Source of the DNA: Platynereis dumerilii
Lineage: Eukaryota > Annelida > Polychaeta > Phyllodocida > Nereididae
Assembly: GCA_026936325.1 (NCBI GenBank)
Contig: JAPTHN010000076.1
Span: forward strand, 744,001-808,000
Reading direction: 5' to 3'
Length of the DNA: 64,000 bases
Shown here: piece after piece, positions 11,781 to 23,099 of the stretch
Layout of the letters: every line of letters starts with the position of its first letter
Numbering within the stretch: position 1 is the stretch's first letter
Notes under the pieces: model-generated
Told to the model about the DNA's origin: nothing
Databases searched by the model: none
The model's input: the letters and a program-made list of their open reading frames with translations, nothing else
Program-made: the position numbers and the translations under genes

Positions 11781-12659
11781 CTAAATCAAAAAGGTGATGT
11801 TAGAAGTTCCAACTTCCTGGAGTATATTAAAAGTACTATTATAAGTTTGTGACCCAACTGAACTTGGAAGCCAGCTTTATCAGCTCCATTGGAAATTTCC
11901 TGACTTCAAGCTGACTTCACTACTACACCAGATGTGATGGTGTAAAATCAACTTAATACACTTCTGGACCTTGTGTTGACTTCCTCATCCATCACGAGTA
12001 GAAAAAGCATTTTCTGTTTCACAGTTTTTGATTTAGATAGCGATTTACAATATTGTGAACTTTCCTTTTTTCGATTTTACAGCATTTTGTGTTTATATCG
12101 TCAGCTGTATGGGCAATAAACTTCAGGTCTGTTTGGACAATGAGAATTAAGGAGGAATGTGAACTTGTACAGATGAAATTTAGATGAAATTCAAAATGTA
12201 TTACATAAATAGGAAGAATGAATGTATGTGGAGTTGCCTTTATCATAAGAGTCAGGCATTTTGAGATTATAATTCACTATTATCTCGAAAAATGAAAAAA
12301 AAAAACAAATATTTTTCCAAAGCAAATTCCAATTTGATATCATTTAATAATTATAGTGACATCCAAATCTTCCTTAGCAATGTCATGCTGAACGTCATAC
12401 ATGTTCATGTGATGTTTTTTTGCACGGTATAGTTGATGTCATGTACATTTCAATGAGAACAGGAGATTCATTGTGAGCCCTCCACTCTCATAACTAAAGA
12501 AACAAATGTCCACTTTTATTACTAAAATGCATAATTCCATAATAACAACTAACACATTTACATTGTACGCTAAGTGTGGAGTTTTTGAGAAGCATAAATT
12601 TTGAGTATCGGTGATATTATCAAAGTAGTTGACAATGGCTTGTTTTTAATGAACCACCA

Positions 12660-12860
12660 ACTCAATGGGTGGATGATTGGGGCTTAACGCCATGCATTAT
12701 GCACTTGGTAGGCTAATTAGGAAAGGAGGAGGACACTACAAAGAGGCGAAGGATGATTGAAACAGCCATCCAACATAGGCTTGGGTGACCCGGCAAGAGC
12801 TGGATTCGAACCCTGGACCCAGCGATTGGCAGCCCAGCACGCTAATTCTAGAATAACGGA
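12660..12860 (-). mobile_element. tRNA-derived SINE, copy 2 paralogue
   Basis: Minus-strand B box GGTTCGAATCC at 12,802-12,812, the conserved body, and a tail near 12,665. The head region differs from the 6.4 kb paralogue, so the A box is not clear. Confidence 0.75.
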
Positions 12861-13547
12861 CCACCAACTTGAAGACATTTGTTAGTACCATAACATTCAG
12901 ATCAGTGGGCCAGACATACATAACCACGTCTTCTGTACAGGTATCTACTCTACCAAGCAGAATCAATGATATCTCATCTATGGGGCATATCTCCTAACCC
13001 AGCTGGGGCCCACTGCTCTGCATTTATGCAATTTCCAATGATTTCTGTATCACTACAGTTACTTTTTTATATCCAGCAATTCGCGAATATGATTTCTGCT
13101 TCCAGAATCAATATTGCATTAGCGGCATTGCGATAAGGGCAGAGACTGCATATAAATAGTAATGAGCAACTGTTTTTATGGTGTGATCTGCAAAAACGGA
13201 ATAACATTGATTCATACACAACTGTCATTGACGACAATATAATTGAACACATAACATTACAAGAAAAAAACTTATTGCATTATGAATGCTCAAATGCCTG
13301 GCTGACGTGATAAATTATTTTTGTAAAAAGGTGATAACATTACTATACTTCAGAATTTTTGCATCTAATTCTATGATGAAAATCTTGAAATGTTGACTTT
13401 TGAAAAGCCAAAAAGCCTGCATGTCCAGAGTCGAATGGTTATAGCTGTGTACTTCAAATTGCAAACGTACTTGAAGGTGTGAATTTCAAATACTGCAACT
13501 AAGAAATTCATATTAAAAACCCAAAAACTACTATGTGTACTTGACTT

Positions 13548-13860
13548 GGAAGAAGAAGAAGAAGAAGAAGAAGGAAGAAGAAGGAAGAAGAGAAAAAGAA
13601 GAACTTGATGGTATTGAAGAAATGGAAAAGGAAGAAGAAGAAAATGACAGAGAATGAAGACGAAAAAGGAAAAAGTAGATGAAGATGATGGTACCGGTAT
13701 TGAAGAATGGAGATTGGAGAAGGAAAGAAAAGGGGAAAATGGAGAAGAAGAACAACTGAAATAAGTTCAAGAAATGAAGCAGACTAATCAGGAGAGAATG
13801 AACCAGAAGAAGAAGACGAAGCCGACGAAGAAGAAATAGAAAAACATAATGAAGGAAAGA
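13548..13860. repeat. purine-rich tract, copy 2
   Basis: GAA-rich tract matching the one at 7,275-7,715 but about 130 bp shorter, as expected for an unstable simple sequence. Confidence 0.75.
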
Positions 13861-14261
13861 TAGGATCTAAAATTAAGTGGAGCAGGATGAGATTGGGGAA
13901 GCTGCATTCTATTTCAAAAATCTGTTTTGCATCAGGCAAACCATGGACCCGTGAGGCTGTGTATGAATCACAATGCATGCAATTCCATGCATAGGTAGAA
14001 TAGCCATGTAGATATTGCAGAGGCACGAGTCTACCAACTTGCACCTTGTGTAGGTGGGTTGTTTGTGTTTGCTTTTCAAAATACCTGCACACTATTCCTA
14101 TCTGTGGCAAATATGCAAGGTCTAAAAAGGCTTGCTGTATCATGTTACAAAATCTATATACCTAGAGACATGACCAACATGAAAGAAGGATGTCGTATTT
14201 TGAATTGATTGTCCCTTCTACACTGTAAAACATCAAGCTCATTCAAAAAACTTTAATTGTT

Positions 14262-14450
14262 TTTTGGGCTTTTTACTCCTTATCACTCCAGTTTGCATTT
14301 GTGGTAATACTATACAGCTGTATTGTCACGAATGTGGATGGTTTTGTGTAAAACCAAACTTCTATGCAAAAACCACCAAGTTGATGTTCTGTGTCAAAAA
14401 AACATTTGATATTAGAAAAACCAGCTTTGTCCTGAAATTTGTTGAGTGTA
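14262..14450 (+). repeat. dispersed repeat with ACAGCTGTATTG core
   Basis: Carries CTATACAGCTGTATTGTCAC and a following ATGTGGATGGTTTTGTG block shared with copies near 17,640, 40,290, 47,640, 54,040 and 58,330. Some copies start near ACACTC and end near GAGAGTGTG, so it is probably an old MITE. No target duplication can be fixed here. Confidence 0.45.
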
Positions 14451-14739
14451 TCAGTAACAGGTAACTAAGTTGGAACTGAATCCTGGTGTGGTCACCTGGA
14501 CTTATGTTGGACAGCATGCAGTTTCAGCCATTCTTCTGCACAATGCTGTTCCGCCTTTCTGTTGCAAAATGAATCAGCTTAAAGGCGCAGTACTCATCTT
14601 ATTGAAATGGATAAGCGTTTTAGAAGAACAAGAATGAAGGCCAAAATTATCCTTCTTATGACTACAGACACAATAAAATCAAAGACACATTACCAAGATT
14701 CAATGTAGTTGTCTGGCATCAGGCATCTTAAAGAAAATA

Positions 14740-15310
14740 ACTCATTTTTTCTTAGGATATTGTCTTATATCTCAAGAATGAAATAGAGCGAAATTACTCC
14801 CTATCATGCAACCAAATAACACTGATATTTTCCCTGACATCTGTACAAACAAATTAGTGGAATAGGATTCAGATTATTCAGCATCATAAAGTAATCATGC
14901 ACTCAGAAAACACAACATTTGAAGATAAACACCAAAAAGGAATAATCTAGTCAAATTGCACCAATAAAGATAAATATATTGACAAAGGACAAAGAAATTA
15001 TGGGAGTGACCATTTTTCTAAACAGACCTCCTCAAATGCTCATCAATTACGAACAACAACTTATGCCAAACCACTTTAGTTTGTGTGCTTGTGCACTGTC
15101 CCAATGAATAGTATCCTCTCTGTAGCTGTGTAAACTCTCTAACATCTGGCCATAGTGCTTAGTAATCCAAAGCAAACATCTCCTGGCTGTCTATGGCTCC
15201 TGAGGGCTTTTGTTTTGGTCTAGTGTTCTTGTTGGATGCCATAACAGCAATGGACGAATACAGACAACATCTGCGCAACAAGATTTGCAGGATTGTAGGG
15301 ATTAGCTGAG
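14740..15310 (-). repeat. R repeat, copy R4 (inverted)
   Basis: Paralogue of R3, nearly collinear with 8,985-9,545 and inverted relative to R1 and R2. Confidence 0.8.
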
Positions 15311-16059
15311 CAGAAGTGTCACCCTTTTCTTGTATTCTTGCAACCAGGGTACTCAGTACCTACAGTACAGAAGTAGGTTAACACCATTACAGTCCTCTAA
15401 TGCGATGAAAGAATAGTAGTCTGTTTCTACAGCTATAAAACATTGTTGTGTGCCTGACTGCCTGTTAACCATAGCAAAAGTCTTTTAGTGCTATCCTGCC
15501 AGTTCCAATCAATTTTTTTTTATATTAAAAGGAGGGCGTTTGTAGCAGAATTTACAATGGAAATGATGTTTGTCACAGAAAGTGTAGTTACTGAATGTTT
15601 GTGGAATAATTAATAAAGGCACGAGAATGTTAGTGAAAAACACTGTGCAAAACATACCTAATGTCTACCATGGATGTTATTTCTATGAAGTAGCCAGCGT
15701 TTGTACACAAATATGGATACATGACAAAACAGTTCCTAAAACTGTGCTAACATGTGATTATGACTAGGAATAACGTTACTGAACTAGACCTTTCCTGTGG
15801 TTTGCCTTTTTGACATTTAGGTTAGGAAATATTAGGTTACCCTGCAAATGAGCTTATAATTACCAGAATTAGCTCACACCTCCAATAGCGTTGTTGTGTG
15901 ATAAGAGTAAATGATTCTGACTTGTTGCAACTAATCATGTGAACAGTTATTCTAACTATTATACCATCTATCCTCAAATCACGTGCGAGTATTTCATTGA
16001 ATAATTTCTATATTCTTTGTTGTCCATCTATGGTCTCCTGTTCAACTGTTTGAGTGTTT

Positions 16060-16190
16060 GTCTCATGGTATAAGCTGGTTATTCACCCTGGAATCAGGAA
16101 TATGTGTTTATCACAGCTCAGGCTAACACCCTCGCTGGATAAATCACATATTCTCTCTCCCTTGGTGAATAACCTATACTAATAGTAAAT
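16060..16190. repeat. palindromic pair of ~50 bp modules
   Basis: The first module (GGTTATTCACCCTGGAATC...) is followed by a reversed partner (...CCCTTGGTGAATAACC), giving a hairpin of about 120 bp. In copy 1 the second module is direct. Confidence 0.55.
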
Positions 16191-16469
16191 ATTAGCCAAA
16201 TATGCAACATCTGCATATATTGGATGCTTGTTTAACAAACTACAGCAAAAAATTACAGTAACATTTGATGACTGTAAGATAATATATAAGAAGTCAAATC
16301 TATGTCCGTCCATTACGTCAACAATTCATTTTACATGTTATTTAAATGAATTTTAATATTGTGCCAGGCTGGTCTTACCAGCTGAAATTAATGTACTACA
16401 CTAGTACTTCTTATGAATCCAATTGTTAAGTCATACTGGGACAAATATTGAGGTGCTTACTGCGCTTTC

Positions 16470-16620
16470 ACCCAGCTCTGTTCGGGTCACTTGGACCTAT
16501 GTTGGACGACAATTTCAATCCTCATTTCCCTCATTGCTGTGTCCTCCTCCTGTCTTATTAGTGCATACTACATTTATTAAATGTAGGATATAAAGCCTAA
16601 ATCATCTATCCATCCATCCA
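16470..16620 (+). mobile_element. SINE with ATCC tail
   Basis: Has CCCAGCTCTGTTCGGGTCAC, CCTATGTTGGACGACAATTT and a CTATCCATCCATCCATATA tail. Paralogue of 11,629-11,780 with more of the region after the B box kept. Confidence 0.7.
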
Positions 16621-17358
16621 TATAAAACAAAATCAAAAAGGTAATGTTGAAAGTTCCTGGAGTATATTAAAAGCACTATTATAAGTTTGTGACCCAACTG
16701 AACTCTGAAGCCAGCTTTATCAGCTCCATTGGAAATTTCCTGACTTCAAGCTGACTTGACTACTACACCAGATGTGATGGTGTAAAATCAACTTAATACA
16801 CTTCTGGACCTTGTGTTGACTTCCTCATCCATCACAAGTGGAAAAAACATTTTCTGTTTCACAGTTTTTGATTTAGATAGCGATTTACAATATTGTGAAC
16901 TTTCCTTTTTTCGATTTTACAGCGTTTTGTGTTTATATCGTCAGCTGTATGGGCAATAAACTTCAGCGATGTTTGGACAATGAGAATTAAAGAGGTATGT
17001 GAACTAGTATAGATGAAATTTAGATGAAATTCAAAATGTATTGCATACAAATGAAGAATATGACATTGTGGAGTGGCCTTCGTTATAAGAGCCAGGCATT
17101 TTGAGATTATAATTCACTATTATTTCGAAAAAAGAAAAAAAAAACTAATATTTTTTCAAAGCAAATTCCAATTTGATATCATATAATAATTAGAGTGACA
17201 TCCAAATCTTCCTTAGCAATGTCGTACTGAATGTCATACATGTTCATGTGATGTTTTATTGTACAGTATAGTTGATGTCATCCATTTCAATGAGAGCAGG
17301 AAATTCATTGTGAGTCCTCCACCATCATGACTGTGACACAGCTTGAGCCATCCACTAC

Positions 17359-17572
17359 CACTGCAAAATTTGAATTTTGAGACAGCTTAAATGATTGAGT
17401 GAGATCATTGCAACATCTATTCCTTGGAGCTGACATAGCTTGTTGTTTTAAGTTGTGATTACGGGCAGATAATCTTAGCTGAAAACAGCGCGCTATGTTC
17501 GCTCTAAGGAATTCTGAAACCATCTCATGCATGTAATCACTTAAGCTGACCCAGACTTCAAATTTTACAGTG
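17359..17572. mobile_element. palindromic MITE, diverged relative of the 26,967 element
   Basis: Inverted ends of CACTG(T/C)AAAATTTGAA type with GACAGCTTAA and TTAAGCTGAC inner words, and TA at the right border (17,573-17,574). It lies at the right edge of the segmental duplication. No target duplication is certain on the left. Confidence 0.45.
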
Positions 17573-17599
17573 TATTATTCAGCATAAATGATAGAGTAC

Positions 17600-19400
17600 A
17601 TTCTAAAAGATAAAGCTATGACACACAAATAAGGACCCCTGGTGGGCATTTTGGCTTGTCCTTCGTATAATTCTAATCTGGGTATAAGTGGAAATGCTTG
17701 ACAGCTGTATTGTTATGAAAAATCAAAGTTCTATGCAAAAACTACTTGGTATATCAAAAACAAATTTTGATGAGTGATGATAAGATTTGGAGTTTGGCAA
17801 ACACCCTATTTATTCAGTGATGTCAAGAATCTTTTACTTGCACAAGCTGCTAGGATAAATTAACACTAGATACAAATGGACTCCATTTGATGAGTCCATG
17901 TGCTCAGACAGAATACGGTTCCAGTACCGGACTTGGAAAATACATGTACAGCCACAAACCTAACCATTGAGAACTTGGAAAATAAATATAACTGACTTGT
18001 TTGTACCAAGCAAAACAAAATGATACCCCCTATAAGGCCTCTATACAGTCCAGCAGCAGACTGAGTCAGCTGGTAAAACTATCTATCCCACATAAGATGA
18101 TTGATCTCATATGTAATTAGTGTGACTTACAGACTATGTCTGGCCAAAATTAAGTCTGATACCAGCCAGCTATATATATGGTGAACTCAAGCGCAGAGAG
18201 AATTGGGTGGGACATTATTGCTATCTCAGCGATGAGCAGAGGTCTGCGGTTAGAGACTGTTGTAGCCAATTCAGACAGACTCATTTTCTAAGGAGGTTTA
18301 TGAATGGAATGGATAGTGAAACCCCACAAGTCAAGTTGTTGGTGTTTATAAGAGGTTGCTTGCTTGATGATATAATTAAAGTCAAGACATTTTATTTTGG
18401 CAGTAAGTTTTTAGCCAATGAAACAATCCATGATTAAGTCTGATGTTTAAGTTTTGGTTTATTGGACTGAGTACACCATGACCAAGCATGATGTGGATTA
18501 AATATGTGTCCTCTAATCCCCCAGCTTCATCATACAGGCACTTACAATTTTAATTTCTACTGCTCTTCAACACATTTAGAGCTATTTTTAGCATTCTGTT
18601 GTGACGTCATCAGCATTATAGGCTCTATGACATCACTGAAACAATGGTGACATCACAACAGCAGCAATAGAATAAAATGGCTTCTTGAGCTGTGTTGACA
18701 GCAATGTTATTCCAATGGGATTACCTCAAAACAAGGGCTACAACATGGCAATACTTCCAAATGTTTATGAAACTGCTTGGTCAAGGTGTCAGGAACAGCG
18801 GGAGACAAGTATTTTTGTCAAGAGTAAGGTATACCATATGTTTTTAATTATCAGCCAAAAACTTACTGCCAAAAAAAAAGACTTCACTATATCTGATTCG
18901 GGGGAGGTCACAGCATTAGAATCAGTAAATTTGTTATGCAAGAAGAGAGGACTATAGTGTACAGTGAAAATGGCAGTTCGTGAGTCATCATACTAATGAT
19001 TTGTCATGCTCATAGTCATACCAATACTTTCAATGTTAATCTGATTTAAGAAGGCTAATCCCGCTTGTTGGTGACAGGTAAAGAAAGGATTATGCATCTG
19101 ATTTTCACTTTAAAATCAATTACGGCAAATCAAACGGCCTTCTCTTGATCATGACTAATCAAACAGCCTCTGTGTTTTTCATGATGAATTAAGAGAGCAT
19201 GACAATTCATCAGCTATTGTGAGTTTCACAGTGCAACAGTCCACTCTTTTTTGCATATGAGATTGACAGATTGTGAAGTTAGGTCACATACGTACATGAC
19301 CACTGGGGACTAGGGTCATCTTTCTGCCACTCAGGTGGTCTTGTTGGGGCCGAATTGTATGTGTCGGTAACTTCAAAATGCTAACGTTGCTGTTAATCAT
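17600..19400. other. unassigned DNA
   Basis: Nothing firmly recognised apart from an ACAGCTGTATTG-type repeat near 17,640-17,800 and a short plus-strand frame near 18,676-18,957 discussed among the findings. Several TGACATCA-like words cluster at 18,600-18,655. Confidence 0.4.
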
Positions 19401-19404
19401 AACA

Positions 19405-19570
19405 CACTGCATGGCCCAGGGTCTTTCAGTTGCCCCGGCACAAAACACTGGATACAAGCTACCTACAGTTGATGCCACATGGCTTAGACTGAGTTTCATC
19501 TGTGGGATTCGAACCCACGCCCTATAGAGAGCTGGTGGTTGCACTGCAAAGCACTCTAACAGTGACACCA
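19405..19570 (-). mobile_element. second tRNA-like SINE or tRNA pseudogene
   Basis: The minus strand carries a perfect B box GGTTCGAATCC (19,505-19,515) within CGTGGGTTCGAATCCCACAG, with a weak A-box region near 19,560. The body differs from the ATCC-tail SINE family. The head does not fold into an obvious complete tRNA. An overlapping 104-codon frame is not supported. Confidence 0.5.
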
Positions 19571-20093
19571 ACAATGAAAGCACATCTAGTATAAACAATA
19601 AAACAAAATCCCAATGATGTTAAAAGACATTGCAGTGCCCACAGATTCTCCTCAAAATGAAGTAGAGCTCTCTTTACTGGGAGGCACAGAAGTCCTCACG
19701 TGCAGTGATGTCACAAGAGGCTTCCCTGTCACATGACACTTGGCACGCAGCGCCCCTTGTGGCACTAATTGCAACTGAAGTAAAAGGTCAACAGTGTAAT
19801 GTCGTGACCACCACATTCATGCATGTGAGCTAGCTCTTTCCTGGTACTAGCCTTGACAAATATTCAACTGTAGGTCCACATATTCAAAGCTGAATCACAT
19901 AACATTGTTAATTTACCCCCAGGGTTAGTCTATTTTTATTCTAGTGTAATATGACTCACTAGATGCGTGATATTAAAATTTATAAAATATCTGATGTAGT
20001 GTGAATGACATAAAGTTTCATAAAATATCTCAGAGATAATCATGAACTTCCCAATAACAACTTCACAATCACAAATTTATATATTTCACTCAC

Positions 20094-20147
20094 CAAATCC
20101 AATAGCGTAGATTATCCAAAAGGCAATAGATAAAGATGGACACATAC
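20094..20147 (-). CDS. possible host exon (54 bp), membrane-segment-like
   Basis: On the minus strand a pyrimidine-rich acceptor (TTTTATTTCCAG) precedes 54 bp ending at a strong donor (G then GTGAGTGAA). One frame gives about 17 residues, MCPSLSIAFWIIYAIGFG-like, hydrophobic and suited to a membrane segment or signal anchor. The protein is not recognised. Good splice signals at both ends make it better than chance, but no neighbouring exon of the same gene was found. Confidence 0.25.
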
Positions 20148-20399
20148 CTGGAAATAAAATAAAAATCCGTTAAATTTGCGAGTAAATGTATTTTCTCATT
20201 CAATAAACTATAGAAGCAACTGTCCTATCATGCGCAGGCCCAAGCCTAACAGAGTCTTGTCTTTATTTGTTGCTAGTATATCCAAGGGTACCGTGCTCTT
20301 ACTGGGTCTAATATGTGAATGCCAAAGCATGAAGACGTGACCGCCTGAACGCAAAAAATACATTTTAAAGACTCTAAATTGTAATTATCTAAATTATTT

Positions 20400-20515
20400 G
20401 TCGAATTTCTTTAAAAAAAAAATTTTTCATTGATTTTTTTGACATTTTTTTTTTTTCGAACTTTTTTATTTCCAAATATACATTTATAAATTTTTTTATT
20501 ATTTTTTTTGGCGCT
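20400..20515. repeat. A/T homopolymer-rich stretch
   Basis: Runs of A and T with little else; low-complexity DNA. Confidence 0.7.
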
Positions 20516-20671
20516 CTGTCGCGTCTACTAACTTCATTTGGACAGAAAATAGGCCATTATATTAATTAGCCATTCATAGAAGTTCTTGCAAAGGTCACAC
20601 TTGTAAGAGTTTTCTGATTTGCCGAGTTCAAAAGTGACCTACTTTATGACCAGATGAAGTTGGCAAGTAAG

Positions 20672-20803
20672 TGTTAGTTAGACACCGATTTGGAGGGTCC
20701 TGACATGCATTTTTGTCAGTTAGATCCCGAAGAGACAAAGAGGTGTCTTACTGACTTAGACATCATATGTTTCTTCTATTATACATCTTAACTTACATTT
20801 TCA
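20672..20803. repeat. local repeat L1 with invertible-looking 34 bp core
   Basis: Begins GTTAGTTAGACACCGATTTG and ends near AACTTACATTTT. It contains an imperfect hairpin, GTTAGACACC against GGTGTCT, whose loop (20,695-20,728) is in the opposite orientation to that of the second copy at 21,761-21,890. Confidence 0.65.
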
Positions 20804-20878
20804 GGGGCACCTCACGACAGGCTGGTTGCACATCTTTTGTGACACTAAGACTCATTTTTTTATGCAACTGGGAGAAAA

Positions 20879-21114
20879 TATCTGTTATGCTGTCAGCTGG
20901 GTTGCCAGCCAGCCCAAGCATCATTCAGCACCTCCCAGCCAGCTGATATAAATCATTTTTTTCCAGCCAGCAACCGCAACTGCTTTCTCATTACCTGACT
21001 GCAAATTTCATTAGTTGAAAGCCAAAAATTGACTCCCAGCTGACAACTTTGCCAGCTGGGAACATCCTAGCTGACAGTCTGCCAGCCAGCCGGGCACCTG
21101 CTGCATAACAGATA
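20879..21114. mobile_element. small inverted-repeat element rich in CAGCCAGC
   Basis: The ends read TATCTGTTATGC and its complement GCATAACAGATA. Inner CAGCTGGG and CCAGCCAGC words are repeated on both arms. 236 bp, non-coding. No convincing target duplication. Confidence 0.45.
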
Positions 21115-21464
21115 ATTGGTATAACAGATCATGGTGTGCCTCTGCATTTTTTGCAAAATAAAAAATTATCTGATGGTTTGTTTGTTGTTGTTTATTACTT
21201 TAACTTCTTCTCTACTTAAGAGAGACGACTTCATGCTCACAAAATTAGAAAGTGCGCTCTTATAACACAAGGACCTTGGTATTTGAAAAAGGGAAAAAAG
21301 TAACAAATTCAATGCGAAATGGCAACAATGACAGTGATGAAATACATTAAGAAGAAATGTGTTTGGCATTTGGCAAATCCCCTTCAAGGCCTAAATGGAA
21401 GCACCACGAATACAGTCACTCTTAATTTGATTGACTTATTTCCTGTGTTATCTTTGACTTGCAG

Positions 21465-21512
21465 GACTTGGAGGACTTGCAGCTTAAATTGGATCAAGGA
21501 CTATTAGCTTAG
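21465..21512 (+). CDS. possible terminal exon (16 codons with stop)
   Basis: A strong acceptor (CCTGTGTTATCTTTGACTTG then CAG) precedes 48 bp reading DLEDLQLKLDQGLLA then TAG. An AATAAA polyadenylation word lies at 21,540-21,545. The peptide is acidic and amphipathic, but too short to assign. No upstream exon of the same gene was found, so this may be chance. Confidence 0.2.
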   Translation, partial: DLEDLQLKLDQGLLA

Positions 21513-21760
21513 AAAATAAGTGACTATTGCACACAGAGGAATAAAAAGAAATAAGTCACTCGGTTTAAAAAGCCCACGAAGAACCCAAATCGGTCGACAT
21601 ACGGGCCCTCGTTAATTATTTGCTTCTGAATTTCCAACATCAACTGACCATGTCAATAAGCCCATCAGATTTTGCATAATTCCCAAAGCAAACATGAAAA
21701 ATCAAAATATTACCTAGGATTGGGCTCCTGTAGCAAGGGAGGCAAACATAGCTATCTATG

Positions 21761-21890
21761 TATTAGTTAGACACCGATTTGGAGGGTTCTAACTGACAAA
21801 AATGCATGTTAGGACCCGACAAAGAGGTGTCTAACTGACTCAGACATCATATGCTTCTTCTATTATTTGTTTTAACTTATAATTTTAGCA
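21761..21890. repeat. local repeat L2
   Basis: Direct copy of 20,672-20,803, about 1,090 bp further on. The flanks are in the same orientation but the 34 bp core (21,784-21,817) is reversed. A short related word follows near 21,960-21,995. Confidence 0.65.
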
Positions 21891-22033
21891 AAATTAACCA
21901 TAATCTCATTGTTTGTTTGCTGTTGTAAACAGTGTTAATCCTTAGCAAGGCGCTAACATGCAATATTGTCAGTTAGATACCAGTTTTTCCAATGGTATAA
22001 GTATCTTGGTGATGTCTATCTATCTTGGTGCAG

Positions 22034-22126
22034 CTTGAAACATCCATCGAAGAAGATTATCTGAAGTTAGGTTGTCCAGACTGGATATCGAACAGAGGTC
22101 AACAGCTTATAGCCACTACCACTGAG
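22034..22126 (+). CDS. possible internal exon (31 codons)
   Basis: Acceptor TCTATCTTGGTGCAG and donor GAG then GTTAGC bound 93 bp open in frame. It reads LETSIEEDYLKLGCPDWISN and continues with an RGQQLIATTTE end. Composition is protein-like and phase is 0-0. The family is not recognised. A second protein-like frame follows 750 bp downstream on the same strand. Confidence 0.3.
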
Positions 22127-22869
22127 GTTAGCTCTATATTTCAATGGGTGTGGTACAACAAACAGTCTATAATTCAGTTATCAAGAGCCCTTCTATCTTA
22201 TCTAATATTATTGTTATAGGACTTTCTATGGTCAGCTTACATGCACTTAAAAGAGAGAAAAAAACCTCTAAGGACGCTTTGACCTTGGGATGAACTTATT
22301 TCCTGAGAGGTCATCCGATACTTCTTAGCTTAAGGACAAAGGTAACTTAACCTAAATGACTTTTTTCTTCCTCCTAATTCCAATTTTCTCTGTGAAAACT
22401 AATATCCTTTTCTCATTACGTTTAACATTAAGTCTTGCGCCTCCTTAAAGGTTCGTTTGTGAGGTTCTAAGAAGTCTTTAAAGGTTCTCTGATGTTTTAG
22501 AGGGTTCTTTGGAGACACTAAGGGCCTGTGGAATTTGTTGTGGGTTCTTCTATTACTGTAAATGTTAATTTGTCTAAACATAGTTGTCAAGAAAAGAAAA
22601 GAAGACACTCTTTCACTTGCCCAAAATTGGTTTTCGTAAAAAGAAACTGTTTAGACTTTACAGAAACCTCATCGAAACTAAATCCTGTTGAAGCTTACTG
22701 GAATAACAGATTAAAATCCAATTATTTTAAGATTGGAAGGACTTAAGAGAGAGGAGAGAAAGGTTTCTAAATAATATAAGGGGATTACGTTTAAAGAACT
22801 GCCAATGTATATAAAAATTTCAGCTATCTTTAAATATAATTGAGGCATCAATACCCAAACTAAACAATG

Positions 22870-23097
22870 CTGTTACATGCATTGCAAATTCTACAAGTAC
22901 TAAGTCAAGAAATGGCATCAACTGTCGTTTGCTTGGCTGAAACATTGTTCTGCAGTAAGCATGCAACTGAAACGAGTGGTTATGATAAGCTTGCCTATTG
23001 GTTCACTCAGAGAGCAGAAGAAATTATAGTCTGCCTGTATGAGAAAAACAAAAACTCAATCACTGTACCAAACTGTGATACCCAGCAATACCTGTAG
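22870..23097 (+). CDS. possible terminal exon (~75 codons)
   Basis: Open frame ending in TAG at 23,095-23,097. From about residue 15 it has balanced composition (EMASTVVCLAETLFCSKHAT..., ...KLAYWFTQRAEEIIVCLYEK...), unlike most frames here. It could be the last exon of the gene that includes 22,034-22,126. The acceptor is unclear (several AG choices near 22,895-22,910) and there is no nearby AATAAA. Family not recognised. Confidence 0.22.
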   Translation: MLHALQILQVLSQEMASTVVCLAETLFCSKHATETSGYDKLAYWFTQRAEEIIVCLYEKNKNSITVPNCDTQQYL

Positions 23098-23099
23098 AC

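Larger units (their letters stand above)
6195..12496. repeat. tandem segmental duplication, copy 1 (6.3 kb)
   Basis: The left end opens with AAAGAAACAAATGTCTAC and copy 2 opens with nearly the same word near 12,497. The two run collinearly through a SINE, a purine tract, an R repeat and a block of short AT-rich sequence, ending in a TGAGCCCTCCACTCTCAT-type boundary that matches copy 2 near 17,315. Copy 1 is longer chiefly because of a 932 bp element at 10,095 and a 479 bp element at 8,216, both absent from copy 2. Copies differ by many substitutions and indels, so the duplication is not very recent. Confidence 0.85.
12497..17335. repeat. tandem segmental duplication, copy 2 (4.8 kb)
   Basis: Collinear with 6,195-12,496. 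It holds the paralogues of the SINE, purine tract, R repeat, short modules and terminal block. It lacks the two elements inserted in copy 1 but keeps about 200 bp near 14,265-14,470 that copy 1 has lost. The right boundary is where the similarity to 12,370-12,496 ends, near 17,335. Confidence 0.85.
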
